DNA from: a virus | Virus record (IMG/VR): IMGVR_UViG_3300021961_007035 | Coordinates: 1-22,567 of that record | Length of the DNA: 22,567 nt | Strand: one strand, 5' to 3' | Shown: positions 4,139 through 13,085 of the stretch, piece by piece | How the letters are laid out: each line of letters starts with the position of its first letter | Position numbering within the stretch: the first letter of the stretch is position 1 | The notes under the pieces: model-generated | Told to the model about the DNA's origin: nothing | The model's input: only the letters and a program-made list of their open reading frames with translations | Databases searched by the model: none | Translations under genes and position numbers: made by a program

Positions 4139-4354
4139 ATGACTCTTACAGCAAAATTCAAGAAAGACGTTTCCACTCTTCGTGGTGCAGCAAATGGTGA
4201 TTTCTACCTTGATGTAAAGAATCCGAAACTTTTCAAAAAGGTCCGCCGCTACTACGAGAACGAAGGTGTGGTATTCTCTGGTGATCCTCTGGATGATTAT
4301 GAGATGCTGATGGAATATGTTCTTGCCGATCTTGAATCTGTTGAGGTTGCATGA
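4139..4354 (+). CDS. 71-aa unknown protein
   Basis: ATG 4139 begins MTLTAKFKKD; starts further upstream would lie inside the promoter and are rejected. The protein is soluble with a basic first half (KLFKKVRRYYENEG) and an acidic C-terminal helix (DDYEMLMEYVLADLESVEVA). It is the first gene after the promoter at 4088 and overlaps the next gene by ATGA. No family recognised. Confidence 0.7.
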   Translation: MTLTAKFKKDVSTLRGAANGDFYLDVKNPKLFKKVRRYYENEGVVFSGDPLDDYEMLMEYVLADLESVEVA

Positions 4355-4596
4355 AAATCATTCTTGAACGGTTTCCATATCGTTATGTAGAATGTGGAAC
4401 TCTAGAAAATGGGTTCCCCGACTATCGTATTCAAAAGGCAGATAGTTGGACCAAACGATATCGAGATATGTATCTTCTTGATAACCAAATGCAACTTATG
4501 ACTGCTATTGATGATTTTGAATACACCAAATGGCTTGATCCTGAAGGTGTTCCCTGTTATGTCAAAGATGATGACGAAGACATGGAGAGTCTTTAA
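4351..4596 (+). CDS. 81-aa unknown protein
   Basis: Coupled to the previous gene through ATGA at 4351-4354. The protein is soluble, aromatic-rich at the start (RFPYRYVECG) and strongly acidic at the end (VKDDDEDMESL). No known motif. The pair 4139/4351 probably works together. The 110 nt that follow (4597-4706) hold no gene or clear terminator. Confidence 0.7.
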   Translation: MKIILERFPYRYVECGTLENGFPDYRIQKADSWTKRYRDMYLLDNQMQLMTAIDDFEYTKWLDPEGVPCYVKDDDEDMESL

Positions 4597-4706
4597 AAAC
4601 CCTGGTCGGGAGAAACCCCCCTTCAGTCACGGATGGACTATAACAGAACTGGTGGAGTCATTAAGACCCCTTAAAACTAAATAACTCAAGAGTTTAATAC
4701 TTAAAC

Positions 4707-4910
4707 ATGGCAACAAAAAGAAGTACAGTTTCTTCAACATCATCTAGTGATAGTTCAAGTGTAGATCTTTCTGGAATTGAAGAAAGGTTGCAAGCCCTAG
4801 AATCTCAAGCACACACTCCTTGTGGTGGTAGTGATAGTGATAGAATTGCGGCACTTGAAGCAAGAATCGATGATTTGGTAGCAAAACTTTCCAAAAAAAT
4901 TAGTTTCTAA
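4707..4910 (+). CDS. 67-aa Ser-rich coiled-coil protein
   Basis: The first 20 residues are a flexible Ser/Thr run, followed by two amphipathic helical stretches with leucine spacing typical of coiled coils (IEERLQALESQ at 24-34; RIAALEARIDDLVAKL at 46-61), linked by a Gly/Ser hinge with one Cys. It could be a small oligomeric adaptor or structural peptide; no family is recognised. It stands alone between two non-coding gaps. Confidence 0.65.
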   Translation: MATKRSTVSSTSSSDSSSVDLSGIEERLQALESQAHTPCGGSDSDRIAALEARIDDLVAKLSKKISF

Positions 4911-4938
4911 TATAAAGGTTTCTTGCTCTTATCCTTAA

Positions 4939-5008
4939 AGGCAAGTGGTGCGGATGGGGTTACCCCGCCTGGTTTCTTTCCTCCAGTCAAAGGGCAAGTG
5001 GCGAGCCT
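4939..5008 (+). other. two structured copies of a GGCAAGTGG motif in a non-coding leader/trailer
   Basis: The 170-nt gap 4911-5080 has GGCAAGTGG at 4940-4948 and again at 4993-5001. The first copy lies in a hairpin where AGGC+GGGG pair with CCCC+GCCT (4939-4942, 4956-4959, 4963-4970), leaving the motif in a 13-nt bulge. The second has GGGC/GCCT (4992-4995/5005-5008) around the motif loop. It might be a small RNA or regulatory leader; I match no known riboswitch. Confidence 0.35.
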
Positions 5009-5021
5009 GAATTGTAACTTT

Positions 5022-5048
5022 GGAGGTTGACAACAACCTCCTTTTTTT
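5022..5048 (+). terminator. Rho-independent terminator
   Basis: GGAGGTTG (5022-5029), loop ACAA, CAACCTCC (5034-5041), then seven T. It ends the small-gene region before the carbohydrate operon. The loop region also contributes the -35 box of the next promoter. Confidence 0.9.
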
Positions 5049-5055
5049 GTATCAT
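5027..5055 (+). promoter_or_regulatory. sigma70 promoter of the carbohydrate operon, overlapping a terminator
   Basis: TTGACA (5027-5032), 17-bp spacer, TATCAT (5050-5055). The -35 spans the terminator stem/loop and the spacer is its 3' arm and T-run. It leads into AAGGAG and the ATG at 5081. Confidence 0.7.
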
Positions 5056-5080
5056 ATATAAAAGGAGTTTAGATTAATCT

Positions 5081-6166
5081 ATGAGTGATTATAAGAAAAC
5101 AGCACTTGTACTTGGTGCTGGTGGATTTATTGGAAGTCATATGGTAAAAAGACTTCGTGCAGAAGGATATTGGGTTCGTGGCGTAGATCTTAAGTATCCA
5201 GAGTTTTCTGTCTCTGAAGCAGATGAATTTATTCAAGGTGACTTGAGGGACATGAGCTTTGTCCGACGTGTGATTGAATTCAAGGGAGAACGAGGTAACT
5301 TTTATAATTCAGTTCCTTATCGTTACATTCTTCCTTTCCATGAAATCTATCAGTTCGCTGCTGACATGGGTGGTGCTGGTTTCGTTTTCACTGGCGAGAA
5401 TGATGCAGATATTATGCATAATTCAGTTTCAATCAACCTGAATGTTCTTGAGGCACAACGTCAACTGAATGAAACTTTTGATGGTGTTGATAATGGCACT
5501 GCATGTGTTCGTCCTGTTCTAGATTATCAGACCAAAATTTTCTACTCTGGTTCTGCTTGCATGTACCCAGAACATAACCAACTTGATCCCGATAATCCCG
5601 ACTGCCGTGAAGAATCTGCATATCCCGCTAATCCTGATAGCGAATATGGATGGGAAAAACTCTTCTCAGAAAGACTCTATTTCGCTTACAATCGTAATCA
5701 CGGCATCCCTGTTCGCGTTGCTAGGTATCATAATATCTTTGGTCCTGAAGGAACCTGGGAAGGTGGAAGAGAGAAAGCACCTGCAGCAATCTGCCGTAAA
5801 GTCGCATATCTTCCAGAGAACGGTGGAACCATCGAGGTGTGGGGAGATGGCTTACAAACTCGTTCCTTCTTGTATATTGATGAATGCATCGAGGCAACCC
5901 GTCGATTGATGGATTCTGATTTTATGGGTCCGGTCAATATTGGATCTGAAGAGATGGTAACCATCAATCAACTGGTTGAAACTGCTGCCAAAGTTGCTGG
6001 CAAGAATGTGGAGAAGAATCATATTGATGGTCCTCTTGGGGTTCGTGGTCGCAATTCTAATAATGATCTGATCCGTGAAAAACTTGGATGGGATTATTCT
6101 CAAACTTTAGAGGAAGGAATTGGGAAAACTTATAACTGGATTTGTTCTCAAATATCTAAACAATGA
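5081..6166 (+). CDS. GDP-mannose 3,5-epimerase-like SDR protein
   Basis: A 361-residue extended short-chain dehydrogenase with an N-terminal NAD-binding motif (G12-A-G14-G15-F-I-G18), S158/C160 in SGSACMYPE, Y189-x3-K193 and the signature GTWEGGREKAPAA. By homology GDP-mannose 3,5-epimerase converts GDP-D-mannose to GDP-L-galactose. C160 and K232 keep the spacing of the acid/base Cys145 and Lys217 of the Arabidopsis enzyme (29 residues to Tyr, 39 from Lys). WGDGLQTRSFLYIDEC also matches the family. Insertions around residues 65-88 and 131-150 make the first half longer than in plants. First gene of the operon, with AAGGAG upstream. Its text looks richer in G/C than the following genes, which may mean separate acquisition. 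Confidence 0.9.
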   Translation: MSDYKKTALVLGAGGFIGSHMVKRLRAEGYWVRGVDLKYPEFSVSEADEFIQGDLRDMSFVRRVIEFKGERGNFYNSVPYRYILPFHEIYQFAADMGGAGFVFTGENDADIMHNSVSINLNVLEAQRQLNETFDGVDNGTACVRPVLDYQTKIFYSGSACMYPEHNQLDPDNPDCREESAYPANPDSEYGWEKLFSERLYFAYNRNHGIPVRVARYHNIFGPEGTWEGGREKAPAAICRKVAYLPENGGTIEVWGDGLQTRSFLYIDECIEATRRLMDSDFMGPVNIGSEEMVTINQLVETAAKVAGKNVEKNHIDGPLGVRGRNSNNDLIREKLGWDYSQTLEEGIGKTYNWICSQISKQ

Positions 6167-6477
6167 AAAGATACGTAATTGACTTGGATCATACCTTATG
6201 TGATACGAGGAAAAATGAGGATGGTAGTTGGAATTACCTTCAAGCTCTTCCATTTCCAGATAGAATTGCAAAAGTAAATAAGTTGTCAGAAGAAGGAAAC
6301 TATATTATCATAGAGACTGCTCGTGGATTTTGGACGAAAAGAAATTGGTATTGTGAGACTTACGATCAACTCACTCGTTGGGGACTTAAATTTCATGAAT
6401 TAAGAGCCGGAGTAAAATTTGCTGCAGATTATTACATTGACGATAAAGCAATCAACAGTGAGGAATTTTTCAAATGA
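6163..6477 (+). CDS. HAD-superfamily phosphatase
   Basis: A compact 104-residue HAD fold: D7-L-D9-H-T11 (nucleophile and acid/base), T52 in ETARG (motif II), K85 (motif III) and D93-D94 in YYIDDKA (motif IV). Without a cap domain it resembles small hydrolases found in capsule loci that act on sugar or heptose phosphates. It overlaps the epimerase stop (ATGA) and the next gene. It may remove a phosphate from a sugar precursor; the substrate cannot be read from the sequence. Confidence 0.85.
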   Translation: MKRYVIDLDHTLCDTRKNEDGSWNYLQALPFPDRIAKVNKLSEEGNYIIIETARGFWTKRNWYCETYDQLTRWGLKFHELRAGVKFAADYYIDDKAINSEEFFK

Positions 6478-7463
6478 GTAATGCCGATTATCTAAAACAA
6501 GAAAGTGGTGGAAAAACAAAAGTCATTCTTGTAAGTAGGGTTCATAAGGAAGCCGCAGATGAAAGAATGATGAAACTTGTTGATGAATATGAATTCATTG
6601 AATCAATTCCTACAGAATTTAAGGACTATTTTCCACGTATTGTTCTTTATGGAATAGAGGGAAATAAAGCATTCTACGAAATGGAGCACTATGATCTCCC
6701 TACACTTCGTAGACTAATGCTATCAAATGAAATTAAAGAAGATGAAGTTCTTTATTGGTGCGATAAGATCACTGAACTATCCCGTAAGTTATATCTTCAT
6801 CAAGTCTTGCCGATGCCAAACGATTACTTTGAAGCAATGCATTTTCAAAGACTTGATAATCGTTTAGATGAACTTGGTAAAAAATCTGATTGGTTTAAAG
6901 ATCTGATTCAACAGGATACCGTTGTTGTTAATGAAAAAGAATATAAAAATATTCCGGTATTGGCAGAGAAATTTAAAAATACAGACTTTTTAAATACTGT
7001 CAAACCAGAGTTTGTTGGTAGGTGGAGTCATTCTGATTTACACTTCTCAAACGTTTTGATAGATCGTCAAAATGATAAATTCATTATGATTGATCCTCGT
7101 GGATATGATTATTGTGATTATTACTATGATTATGGTAAGTTCTGGCACTCTGTAAATGGTAAGTATGAAATGATTGCTTCTCGTGAATTTGATCTTGATG
7201 GCAGTAATTTCAAACTTTGGGATAATGAGATGTATAAATTGTGCGAATCCCTGAAAAAGTCTATACCAAATATTCTTTACAAGCACTCACCCGAAAGTCC
7301 AGAGGACGTGATGAGGAAAACTGAGTGGAATGAAGTAATGCATTTCTCAAGCCTGCTCCCCTTCCTTTTAGACTTTGATGGTGTAGATGCTCGATCAAAA
7401 GTTGCATATTACACAAGTGTTATTTTAATTAATGAATTTTGTGAAAAATATGAGATCAATTAA
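6474..7463 (+). CDS. APH/choline-kinase-fold phosphotransferase
   Basis: A 329-residue protein with the catalytic loop of the aminoglycoside phosphotransferase/choline kinase fold: H186-S-D188-L-H-F-S-N193, followed by the Mg-binding D207 in MIDPRG, and a nearby YDYGKFWHS segment typical of capsule-associated kinases. These enzymes transfer phosphate from ATP to a small hydroxyl compound. Overlaps the HAD gene (ATGA) and the next gene. Side by side with a HAD phosphatase and an aminotransferase, it likely prepares a phosphorylated sugar or alcohol for the glycan. Substrate unknown. Confidence 0.82.
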   Translation: MSNADYLKQESGGKTKVILVSRVHKEAADERMMKLVDEYEFIESIPTEFKDYFPRIVLYGIEGNKAFYEMEHYDLPTLRRLMLSNEIKEDEVLYWCDKITELSRKLYLHQVLPMPNDYFEAMHFQRLDNRLDELGKKSDWFKDLIQQDTVVVNEKEYKNIPVLAEKFKNTDFLNTVKPEFVGRWSHSDLHFSNVLIDRQNDKFIMIDPRGYDYCDYYYDYGKFWHSVNGKYEMIASREFDLDGSNFKLWDNEMYKLCESLKKSIPNILYKHSPESPEDVMRKTEWNEVMHFSSLLPFLLDFDGVDARSKVAYYTSVILINEFCEKYEIN

Positions 7464-8517
7464 TTGGGACGATCAAGATATTGGATCTGAAGAAATTAAT
7501 GCAGCAGTTGAATCTTTATCTAAAGGAGTTGGTGCAAAGGGAGATAATCTTGTTCTCTTGGAAGAAGAACTAAAAGAAAAACTAGGATGCAAACATGCAA
7601 TATTAGTTTCCAATTGTACGACAGCATTAATTACTTCTCTTCTGGCACTAAAACAAAAGTATCCAAACATTAAAAAAATTGCTGTTCCATCTTTTACTTT
7701 TATTGCCTCTGCCAATGCTGCAAAATTTGTATTGGATGATGTTGAATTGGTTGATTGTGGAATAGATGATTGGAATGTAAGGCCTGAAGATATTCCAGCA
7801 GATGTTGATGCTGCGATGTTAATTGATGTTGGTGGAGTTCCTTGTGACTATGATAAATTTAAAGATTTGGGAATTCATCTTCTTGCAGACTCTGCCGAAA
7901 GTTTAGGTTCAACTTATAAAGGAGAACAAATTGGAACTCAAGTAAGTCTTCATTGCTTTAGTTTTCAACGTTCTAAGATAGTTACTTCAGGTGAAGGAGG
8001 TCTCATCACTACTAATGATGACGAACTGGCTAGTATTTGTAGAGCAATAGTTAATCATGGGTATTCTGAAAGCAAAAAATCTTATGAATACATTCATGAT
8101 AATTTTGGTTTAAATTTTAGAATGTGTGATGTTGAGGCAGCTATACTCAGACAACAACTTAAAAAACTAGACAAATATGTAGTTCGGAGAAATGAAGTAG
8201 CGAAGAGATATACGCAATTTTTATCTCCACACTATCAAGTACAACAAATTCCAAACTACTGTACGTCAAATTATTTTTTCTATGGTATACTTGTTGATGA
8301 AAGAATAAGAAATAATTTTGCAGAATATTTGATTGAAAATGGAATTGTTGTCAAATGCTGGACTGCAATTCATCAACAAAAATTGTGGAAGACTTCTGGA
8401 CTTCCTAATGCCACTTCAATTTCAAATCGAGTTATTCTTCTTCCCATACATAATAAGATAACAGATAATGATGTTGATTACATTATCGAAACTTGCTTAC
8501 AATTTAATGAAAGATGA
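7450..8517 (+). CDS. DegT/DnrJ/EryC1-type PLP aminotransferase
   Basis: A 355-residue sugar aminotransferase of the DegT family. Visible marks are D147 in LADSAESLGS (contacts the PLP ring nitrogen), K176 in FQRSKIVTSGEGG (Schiff-base lysine) and the FGLNFRMCDVEAA segment. These enzymes move an amino group, usually from glutamate, to a keto-sugar nucleotide. I chose ATG 7450 (MRSINWDD), where family members normally begin; ATG 7432 would add six residues. It overlaps the kinase gene. It implies an amino sugar in the final glycan. Confidence 0.9.
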   Translation: MRSINWDDQDIGSEEINAAVESLSKGVGAKGDNLVLLEEELKEKLGCKHAILVSNCTTALITSLLALKQKYPNIKKIAVPSFTFIASANAAKFVLDDVELVDCGIDDWNVRPEDIPADVDAAMLIDVGGVPCDYDKFKDLGIHLLADSAESLGSTYKGEQIGTQVSLHCFSFQRSKIVTSGEGGLITTNDDELASICRAIVNHGYSESKKSYEYIHDNFGLNFRMCDVEAAILRQQLKKLDKYVVRRNEVAKRYTQFLSPHYQVQQIPNYCTSNYFFYGILVDERIRNNFAEYLIENGIVVKCWTAIHQQKLWKTSGLPNATSISNRVILLPIHNKITDNDVDYIIETCLQFNER

Positions 8518-9725
8518 AAAAATTTTTTTATAAAATCTTTGATAAATTTACCTTCAATCAGTTACCCCATTTAAATTTCTTCATTGAGATGGAGAGAAAA
8601 ACAATTGGAGAACTGAAAAATTTTCAATTTGAAAGGCTTAAAGAAACTGCTTCTAAGTTTAATATAAGCATCCGCACCTGGGATGACTTTTATAAACTGC
8701 CTATCACCACAAAGTCAGATCTACCAGATCGCCCTAATTTCCCTAGTGAGGAAATGCGGCAGCATGAAACGTCTGGATCAACAGGTCAACCTAGAGTAAT
8801 TTGGGTTCCTCCCTCCACCTGGTATAGGAAGGATGCTATTTTTACCCGTAGTTGGTTGAAAATGGGTAGAAAAGATGAATGGGTCTTTCGTTTGATTTCT
8901 GGAGAACCCAAGTATCCATTTTATGATAGTCTTAGAAATGTTAAGGCTATGAATTATAAAACCCTGTCTCAAGATCATGTTGATTGGGTTGTTAAGAATA
9001 AACCATACCTTATTCATGGGCCAGGTGGGTCTATAAGACAGTTATGTGAAATGATTATTGATGCGGGTCATGGTGATGTTCTTAAGGATATTAAGATACA
9101 TTGGTGTAGTGAGAGTTCATACGGTCACAAAGAAAGACTTGTGCCTTTAGTTAAAGAATTTCACGAACAGTATGGTCTTGCAGAACTAGCAACTGTTGGT
9201 GCAACTGATGGGCGCGGAAATATTCGTGTTGTAATGGAACAGGGGATTGTTGAAATTCTAGATGAAGATGGAAATCCGACCCCAGAGGGCGAAGAAGGAT
9301 ATATTATAGTGACAGATTTTAATAACTATCAAACTCCTATTTTTAGGTATCGATGTGGAGATCGTGGAAAGATAAAAACAGTTGAATATGATGGTAGACA
9401 ATATTATGTTCTTTATGATATAATCGGTAGAGGAGTTGATTATTATAATGGACCTGAGGTTAAGAGACCTATAGGTTGGTGGATAGTATCTCCCATATCA
9501 CATACAGTAGGTCATGTGATTGAAAAGTGGAGATGTGAAGTAAATGTTCCTACGAAAACATTGATTTTGCATGTAAAATTTAAAGGTGAAGAAAATTTTG
9601 AATCCTTAACTCCGTATGCAGAATGGGTAAAAGAAAACGTTGGTCTTGATACTAAATTTGTAATTTCTGAAGAAGAACAGTATGACATTTACTGGAAAAA
9701 TAAATTAGTAAGAGTAGTAAAATGA
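8514..9725 (+). CDS. CapK/phenylacetate-CoA ligase-like adenylating enzyme
   Basis: A 403-residue member of the ANL (adenylate-forming) superfamily, closest in look to the CapK/PaaK group of capsule loci. Motifs in order: T86-SGSTGQP (P-loop-like), YGLAELA at 210-216, RYRCGDRG with D283, and IIGRG at 303-307. By family it activates a carboxylic acid with ATP, which could then be joined to an amino sugar as an amide, a reasonable partner for the aminotransferase upstream. No CoA-specific feature can be proven. Overlaps both neighbours (ATGA). Confidence 0.83.
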   Translation: MKKFFYKIFDKFTFNQLPHLNFFIEMERKTIGELKNFQFERLKETASKFNISIRTWDDFYKLPITTKSDLPDRPNFPSEEMRQHETSGSTGQPRVIWVPPSTWYRKDAIFTRSWLKMGRKDEWVFRLISGEPKYPFYDSLRNVKAMNYKTLSQDHVDWVVKNKPYLIHGPGGSIRQLCEMIIDAGHGDVLKDIKIHWCSESSYGHKERLVPLVKEFHEQYGLAELATVGATDGRGNIRVVMEQGIVEILDEDGNPTPEGEEGYIIVTDFNNYQTPIFRYRCGDRGKIKTVEYDGRQYYVLYDIIGRGVDYYNGPEVKRPIGWWIVSPISHTVGHVIEKWRCEVNVPTKTLILHVKFKGEENFESLTPYAEWVKENVGLDTKFVISEEEQYDIYWKNKLVRVVK

Positions 9726-10936
9726 ATGTAAGTTTTGTTGGACTTGGAAAACTAGGACTCCCTTTAGCGTGTTGTTTAGCGCAATCGGGAAATAAAATTC
9801 TAGGTGTTGATAAAAATGAATATGTTCTTGACACTTTGAGTAGAGGAGAACTCCCTTTTTATGAACCAGGACTTAATAATATTTTTCCTCATATAAATTT
9901 TCTTGGATTCACTGATTCATACCAAAGAGCCGTTGATGAAACAGATGTAACAATCATTCTCGTTAACACGCAACTTGGTGACAACGGATATTCTTCTGAA
10001 TTTGTTGAGGATGTGTTAACTGATCTGGCATTAAATTTACGGAAGAGTAAGAAAGAAAAACATACGATAATTCTTTCATCAACTGTCCTTCCTGGCACTA
10101 TCAAAAAGTTGATTAAACTTGTTGAAAAGATCTCCAAGAGAAAGTATGGTGAGGGATTTGGCTTTGCATATGTTCCAGACTTTGTTAAGTTGGGAAATGT
10201 AATTCATGATTTTAAAAATCCTGAATTCTTTTTGATTGGCGCTAATAATATGGAGGATATTGTTACCACCCAAGGTATCTGGTATGAGTTTCATCAAAAT
10301 AATCCACCAAAGAAAATTCTAACTCTTGAGGAAGCTGAGATTTCTAAAGTTGCATTGAATGCATATATTGTAAATAAAATTACATTTGCAAATTTCTTAG
10401 GTCAACTTTGTGAGGGGATTGATAATGTAGACGTTCATAATATCACGAAAACAATTGGTATTGACAAGAGAATTTCTCCATACTTTTTTGGATATGGAAC
10501 TCCTTATGGTGGAACATGTTTTCCAAGAGATACTTCTGCCTTCATTAAATTTGCTAAAGATAGAAAGAAAGTTGCAAAGAATCTAATCTTTGCTGAAGAA
10601 GTTAATGAGATGGTTTACAAGAGTATTCTGGAAAAAGTAAAAGATTGTAAGAAAGTTGGTATTTTGGGAATTTCATTTAAGCCAGATTCTCCTGTAGTGA
10701 TTGGATCGCCATCAGCAAGACTAATTAAAGACTTGTTGGAACTTGGTGCAACTGTTAATGGTTTTGATAAGATTAAAGAGTCCTATCAAAATCTTGATGT
10801 TGATATTAATGAGTTTGATGATGCTCAGCAATGCGTAAATGAATCTGAAGTTGTTGTTATCATGCATCCGGATAAAACTTATTCTAATTTGAATTATTCA
10901 AATAAGTCAGTTGTTGACTATTGGGGTGTCGTGTAA
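9722..10936 (+). CDS. UDP-glucose/GDP-mannose dehydrogenase family protein
   Basis: A 404-residue protein with the three-part layout of nucleotide-sugar 6-dehydrogenases: Rossmann motif G7-L-G9-K-L-G12, central helices with K219 and N223, catalytic C266 in YGGTCFPRD, and a C-terminal domain beginning GILGISFKPDS. The family oxidises a UDP- or GDP-sugar twice with NAD to a uronic acid. The usual NPEFLREG box is altered to VPDFVKLGN, so the exact substrate may differ. The uronic acid is a likely glycan building block. Its stop overlaps the next ATG. Confidence 0.88.
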   Translation: MNVSFVGLGKLGLPLACCLAQSGNKILGVDKNEYVLDTLSRGELPFYEPGLNNIFPHINFLGFTDSYQRAVDETDVTIILVNTQLGDNGYSSEFVEDVLTDLALNLRKSKKEKHTIILSSTVLPGTIKKLIKLVEKISKRKYGEGFGFAYVPDFVKLGNVIHDFKNPEFFLIGANNMEDIVTTQGIWYEFHQNNPPKKILTLEEAEISKVALNAYIVNKITFANFLGQLCEGIDNVDVHNITKTIGIDKRISPYFFGYGTPYGGTCFPRDTSAFIKFAKDRKKVAKNLIFAEEVNEMVYKSILEKVKDCKKVGILGISFKPDSPVVIGSPSARLIKDLLELGATVNGFDKIKESYQNLDVDINEFDDAQQCVNESEVVVIMHPDKTYSNLNYSNKSVVDYWGVV

Positions 10937-11520
10937 TGTCAAACTATGAATCATATTCGCATCTCTTTCGTGGATCGTGGTCTATTCATAATCAAGAAAA
11001 ACCATCTTGGGATTTGGTAAAAACTTTTTTAAACAAAGATTGTGTCTTTTTGGATATTGGATGCCAAAAGGGAATATATTCTCAAGGAGTTATTGATATA
11101 TTTGGTGAAGATTGTTCGGTGTATGGATTCGATGTTTTAGATCATCCAGAAATAAAATTAATTGAAAATGCTCATGATAACTTCAAATTTATTCATTCAG
11201 CCGTTGGGGATGGAAAGTCTAACGTAGATTGTGTCGTTCATTATGATACAAATACTAAACTGGAAAACCAACAAACAATTTCAATTGATGATTTCTGCAC
11301 TGAAAATAATTTAAAAAAAGTTGACTTTGTAAAAATAGATGTTGATGGTTGTGAAACTAGCGTTCTATCTGGGATGATAAAAACGTTGCAAGATTTTTCT
11401 CCCGTCCTAATGATAGAAATTGAAAATGACTTTGACTCTAAGGTAAAGTTTCTTGAAAATTATGGATACAAATATATGTGTGCTAGGAATGATATAAACA
11501 GATTCTTTTCAAAACAATGA
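10936..11520 (+). CDS. FkbM-family SAM methyltransferase
   Basis: A 194-residue methyltransferase. Motif I is FLDIGCQKGIYS (about residues 38-49), and the FkbM hallmark is VKIDVDGCETSVLSGM near residue 140, followed by VLMIEIEND. FkbM enzymes O-methylate sugars or related hydroxyls using S-adenosylmethionine. The start is ATG 10936, overlapping the previous TAA; the upstream TTG extension is unlikely. A second FkbM gene follows directly, so the glycan may carry two methyl marks. Confidence 0.85.
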   Translation: MSNYESYSHLFRGSWSIHNQEKPSWDLVKTFLNKDCVFLDIGCQKGIYSQGVIDIFGEDCSVYGFDVLDHPEIKLIENAHDNFKFIHSAVGDGKSNVDCVVHYDTNTKLENQQTISIDDFCTENNLKKVDFVKIDVDGCETSVLSGMIKTLQDFSPVLMIEIENDFDSKVKFLENYGYKYMCARNDINRFFSKQ

Positions 11521-12227
11521 ATGAAATAGTAAACTCAGTATTAAAAGACCTTTTGGTAGATGGTAAGATTTTTATTCCCGAAAATCTTACCAGAGTAAAG
11601 TTGGATGTTGGAACTTCGATTAATGCACCAAACTCCGAGTATTGGTTAAGTTCTGATAATGATGTTTGTGTTTTTGGATTTGAACCAAATCCATTTAATG
11701 TTGAATTTGTAAAAAGAGGTGGAAATATCTGGCCAATTCACTTAAATACTGATCGCATCAATAAAACTTTTTTTATGGTTGAATGTGCTTTATCTTCTGG
11801 TGAACCAAGATACTCTAACTTCTATTGTACTGAAGGAGACTCAGGTACATCTAGCATGTTTAAACCATCTTACTTTGGTGTTGCTAAAGAAGTAACTGTT
11901 CCAACTATTTCGTTGAAACATTTCTTTGACCTTTTCCCTTGGGATAAAGTTGAATATATCGAACATCTTAAAATAGATGCTCAATCAGCTGACTTTGATA
12001 TTGTAAAAGGTGCTGGAGACTATTTGCAAGAAAAGGTTTTATACCTGAGTGTTGAAACAAATACAGGAGATCAATATCAAAATCAAGAGAATCCTTTAGA
12101 AATGAAAAAGTATATTGAAGATCGCGGATTCCAATGTAATTTATGGCAATCAAATGGAAACTTTTCTAACAAAAAATTTGAGTACCTTTGGAATAAAATC
12201 GAATCAAAATTTTTAGAACCTAATTAA
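11517..12227 (+). CDS. FkbM-family methyltransferase (second)
   Basis: A 236-residue protein with a divergent SAM site (KLDVGTSINAPN, then VFGFEPNPFN) and a degenerate FkbM motif (LKIDAQSADFDIVKGAG), ending with VLYLSVETN. The acidic residue usual after KID is replaced by Ala-Gln-Ser, so it is more divergent than its upstream neighbour. It overlaps that gene by ATGA. Likely another O-methyltransferase of glycan assembly; loss of activity cannot be excluded. Confidence 0.78.
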   Translation: MNEIVNSVLKDLLVDGKIFIPENLTRVKLDVGTSINAPNSEYWLSSDNDVCVFGFEPNPFNVEFVKRGGNIWPIHLNTDRINKTFFMVECALSSGEPRYSNFYCTEGDSGTSSMFKPSYFGVAKEVTVPTISLKHFFDLFPWDKVEYIEHLKIDAQSADFDIVKGAGDYLQEKVLYLSVETNTGDQYQNQENPLEMKKYIEDRGFQCNLWQSNGNFSNKKFEYLWNKIESKFLEPN

Positions 12228-12229
12228 TC

Positions 12230-13081
12230 ATGACAATCTCATTAAGGACAAACACTGATGGTTGGAATCAAGAAGGAGTTGGATCTATATGCCAATGGAA
12301 TATTTTATTGGCAGCCTTAGCTCAAGATCTGGGAGTTGAATTTTGTGCCGATCCGTTTTCAAATTTAAATCATTATCAGTACAATGGGTTTTCTTCGAAA
12401 GATTGGTCTGATTTGTTTACTAAGTTTTTTAATTTTAAAACAAGAAACGCAAGTAATAAATTGATAGAATACAATGGTGACATTAATGGTCTTCAAAATT
12501 TAATTAATACTTCTAATGAAGATCTAACAATCAATTTATCAAAACAATTTATTGTTAATAATTGTTTTTCTAGAATAACTGAATTTGGAGATAAAGGATA
12601 CTTTACTAATATTAGGAATAATCTTGTATTTGAAGATGATGTTTATTTTGATAAAAATTATTTAAATATCAGTCTACATTTAAGATCAACCAATCCAGGG
12701 GACATACCTCCAGATTGTCCTGCAATGGAAACATTTGGAGTCTGGCTTGGAGAAGATAAGATATGTAATCTCATTGACCAATTAAAACAAAAATATTATA
12801 ATAGTAAAGTTAGGTTGTATATTCATTCTCAAGGTGATTCTGAAAAATTCTCTATGGTTCAAAATAAATCTACAGAGGAGTTTCAAGTAATCTTAAAACT
12901 GAATGAATTACCAACAAGAGATCTATACCACATGTCTTATTCGGATGTATTAATTCTGGCAAGAAGTTCATATAGTTGGATAGCTCATCTACTAAATGAT
13001 AACCTTACAATTGCTAGAGACAACTTTCATCAGCCACTAAAGTCTGGCATAATTTTTCTTAATTCAAACTACACTTTTTAA
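12230..13081 (+). CDS. putative fucosyltransferase-like glycosyltransferase
   Basis: A 283-residue protein with features of the GT-B fucosyltransferase supergroup: an N-terminal GVGSICQWNILLAALAQDLG helix, LHLRSTNPGD (about 149-158) resembling the GDP-binding HxR-GD motif, and a C-terminal SYSDVLILARSSYSW block like the (D)-S-S-F-S segment of GT11. It sits right before two clearer GT11 genes, which supports the call. Identity is weaker than for those; donor and acceptor are unknown. Confidence 0.55.
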   Translation: MTISLRTNTDGWNQEGVGSICQWNILLAALAQDLGVEFCADPFSNLNHYQYNGFSSKDWSDLFTKFFNFKTRNASNKLIEYNGDINGLQNLINTSNEDLTINLSKQFIVNNCFSRITEFGDKGYFTNIRNNLVFEDDVYFDKNYLNISLHLRSTNPGDIPPDCPAMETFGVWLGEDKICNLIDQLKQKYYNSKVRLYIHSQGDSEKFSMVQNKSTEEFQVILKLNELPTRDLYHMSYSDVLILARSSYSWIAHLLNDNLTIARDNFHQPLKSGIIFLNSNYTF

Positions 13082-13085
13082 TAAA

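Noticed and set aside
4911-5020. Possible cobalamin or glutamine riboswitch
   Set aside because: AGTGGC resembles the reverse of a cobalamin-box element, but the other required conserved boxes are missing on either strand; nothing fits the glutamine RNA motif.
5583-5909. 108-codon forward frame within the epimerase gene
   Set aside because: It is an out-of-frame shadow of a clearly functional epimerase with all catalytic motifs.
7432-7449. Earlier ATG for the aminotransferase
   Set aside because: It only adds MNFVKN within the end of the kinase gene; the family usually begins at the following segment, so 7450 is preferred.
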